NCBI RefSeq assembly: GCF_038096175.1
Contig: NZ_CP151101.1
Span: 186,001 to 250,000 of the forward strand
Length of the DNA stretch: 64,000 bases
Reading direction: 5' to 3'
Origin: Nostoc sp. UHCC 0302
GTDB taxonomy: Bacteria; Cyanobacteriota; Cyanobacteriia; Cyanobacteriales; Nostocaceae
Part shown: positions 63,653-64,000 of the stretch, one piece after another
Layout of the letters: each line of letters begins with the position of its first letter
Position numbering within the stretch: position 1 is the first letter of the stretch
Notes under the pieces: model-generated
Told to the model about the DNA's origin: nothing
The model's input: the letters and a program-made list of their open reading frames with translations, nothing else
Databases searched by the model: none
Translations under genes and position numbers: made by a program

Positions 63653-64000
63653 CTATTCCTCATCCTCTTGTTCGTACTCCTCATCCTCGTCTTCATCTTC
63701 GTCATAGTCATATTCCTCATCCCCATGTTCTTCTAGCCACTTTCGTTCTTCCTCTTTAGCGATTTCAAACATTATTCTTCTTCTCTCCTCCCTTTCCCTC
63801 TCAAGGGCTTCAATCTCTTGTTTTTCCTTTTCTAACTGTTCCCGCTTCAGCCTTTCTCTCTCTTGGGTTTCTTTCTCTACCCTCTCCCTCTCAATTCTTA
63901 TTAGCCGCTGCTCAATTCGCCCACAGTACAAATCCAAAGCCTTGCCTATCGCTGTTCCAGTAATCGCGCCTCCAGCTAGAAAGATTAAACCAGTTTTCCA
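63653..64000 (-). CDS. coiled-coil protein with hydrophobic N-terminal segment and acidic tail (5' end beyond window)
   Basis: The frame is open to the right edge. It starts in the window with a hydrophobic, glycine-rich segment (LIFLAGGAITGTAIGKAL), followed by about 60 residues of charged coiled coil (REREREERRR-type, E/R/K/Q) and ends in an almost pure D/E/Y tail (DYDEDEDEDEEYEQEDEE). It could be membrane anchored. I do not recognise it. It converges with the beta-CASP gene. Confidence 0.55.
   Translation of the reverse strand, partial: WKTGLIFLAGGAITGTAIGKALDLYCGRIEQRLIRIERERVEKETQERERLKREQLEKEKQEIEALEREREERRRIMFEIAKEEERKWLEEHGDEEYDYDEDEDEDEEYEQEDEE

Noticed and set aside
1-64000. tRNA, rRNA, riboswitch or reverse transcriptase/adaptation genes
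   Set aside because: Looked for; none could be supported from the sequence.

Overview
The window looks like part of a large plasmid from a filamentous, Nostoc/Anabaena-like cyanobacterium. The evidence is the many GCGATCGC (HIP1) sites, heptanucleotide STRR-type repeats, small dispersed palindromes inserted inside genes, a CyRepA1-type plasmid replication protein, a ParA/ParB pair and a ParM-like actin. No rRNA or tRNA gene and no core housekeeping operon was seen.

Region 1 (1-20994) is a composite CRISPR-Cas island, mostly on the minus strand. It holds a type I effector set (cas3 split into two ORFs, a cas8-like large subunit, cas7, cas5, and a cas6 cut by the left edge). Next to it is a type III-A/D-like operon running from about 18950 down to 8500: csx3, a csx3-ATPase fusion, cas10, csm2, csm3, csm4, csm5, a Ser/Thr kinase-TPR protein, a second cas6 and a CARF-domain protein. 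Divergent from csx3 are a WYL-type Cas regulator (TIGR03985-like) and a SpoT/MESH1-like HD hydrolase. Cas10 has the GGDD cyclase motif but no visible HD nuclease motif. The type III arm therefore probably works by cyclic oligoadenylate signalling, with CARF and Csx3 proteins as sensor and off-switch. No cas1, cas2 or cas4 is in the window.

Region 2 (21008-27496) holds two long CRISPR arrays (33 and 40 repeats) with an EVE-domain gene between them. Their 37-bp repeats share ends and a CCCC/GGGG stem but differ in the centre. Both arrays have near-identical 213-bp leaders on their right side, so both are read on the minus strand. The oldest end of array 2 carries a repeat of the array-1 type.

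Region 3 (27550-41560) is plasmid backbone: XRE regulator, SAP-like protein, many small cyanobacterial plasmid genes, an AlkB-like dioxygenase and the replication protein, followed by decayed copies of the rep C-terminus. A complete IS1380-family element (30991-32849, 4-bp target duplication) interrupts a small gene. A helix-turn-helix gene is broken by an amber codon at 34358.

Region 4 (41800-53930) carries a secreted protein, gene fragments, a 1984-residue kinase/ATPase/GAF/histidine-kinase/receiver protein, an FAD amine oxidase and small conserved genes. Region 5 (53935-64000) has parB-parA, a zinc-ribbon protein, a ParM-like actin with a small downstream partner behind a repeat-rich region, an IS1634-family transposase, a beta-CASP metallo-hydrolase with no clear start, and a coiled-coil protein cut by the right edge.

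Main points of interest: the kinase, the CARF protein with an unassigned C-terminal domain, and the SpoT-like hydrolase beside a signalling type III system; the two arrays with different repeats but one leader; and the repeat switch recorded in array 2.
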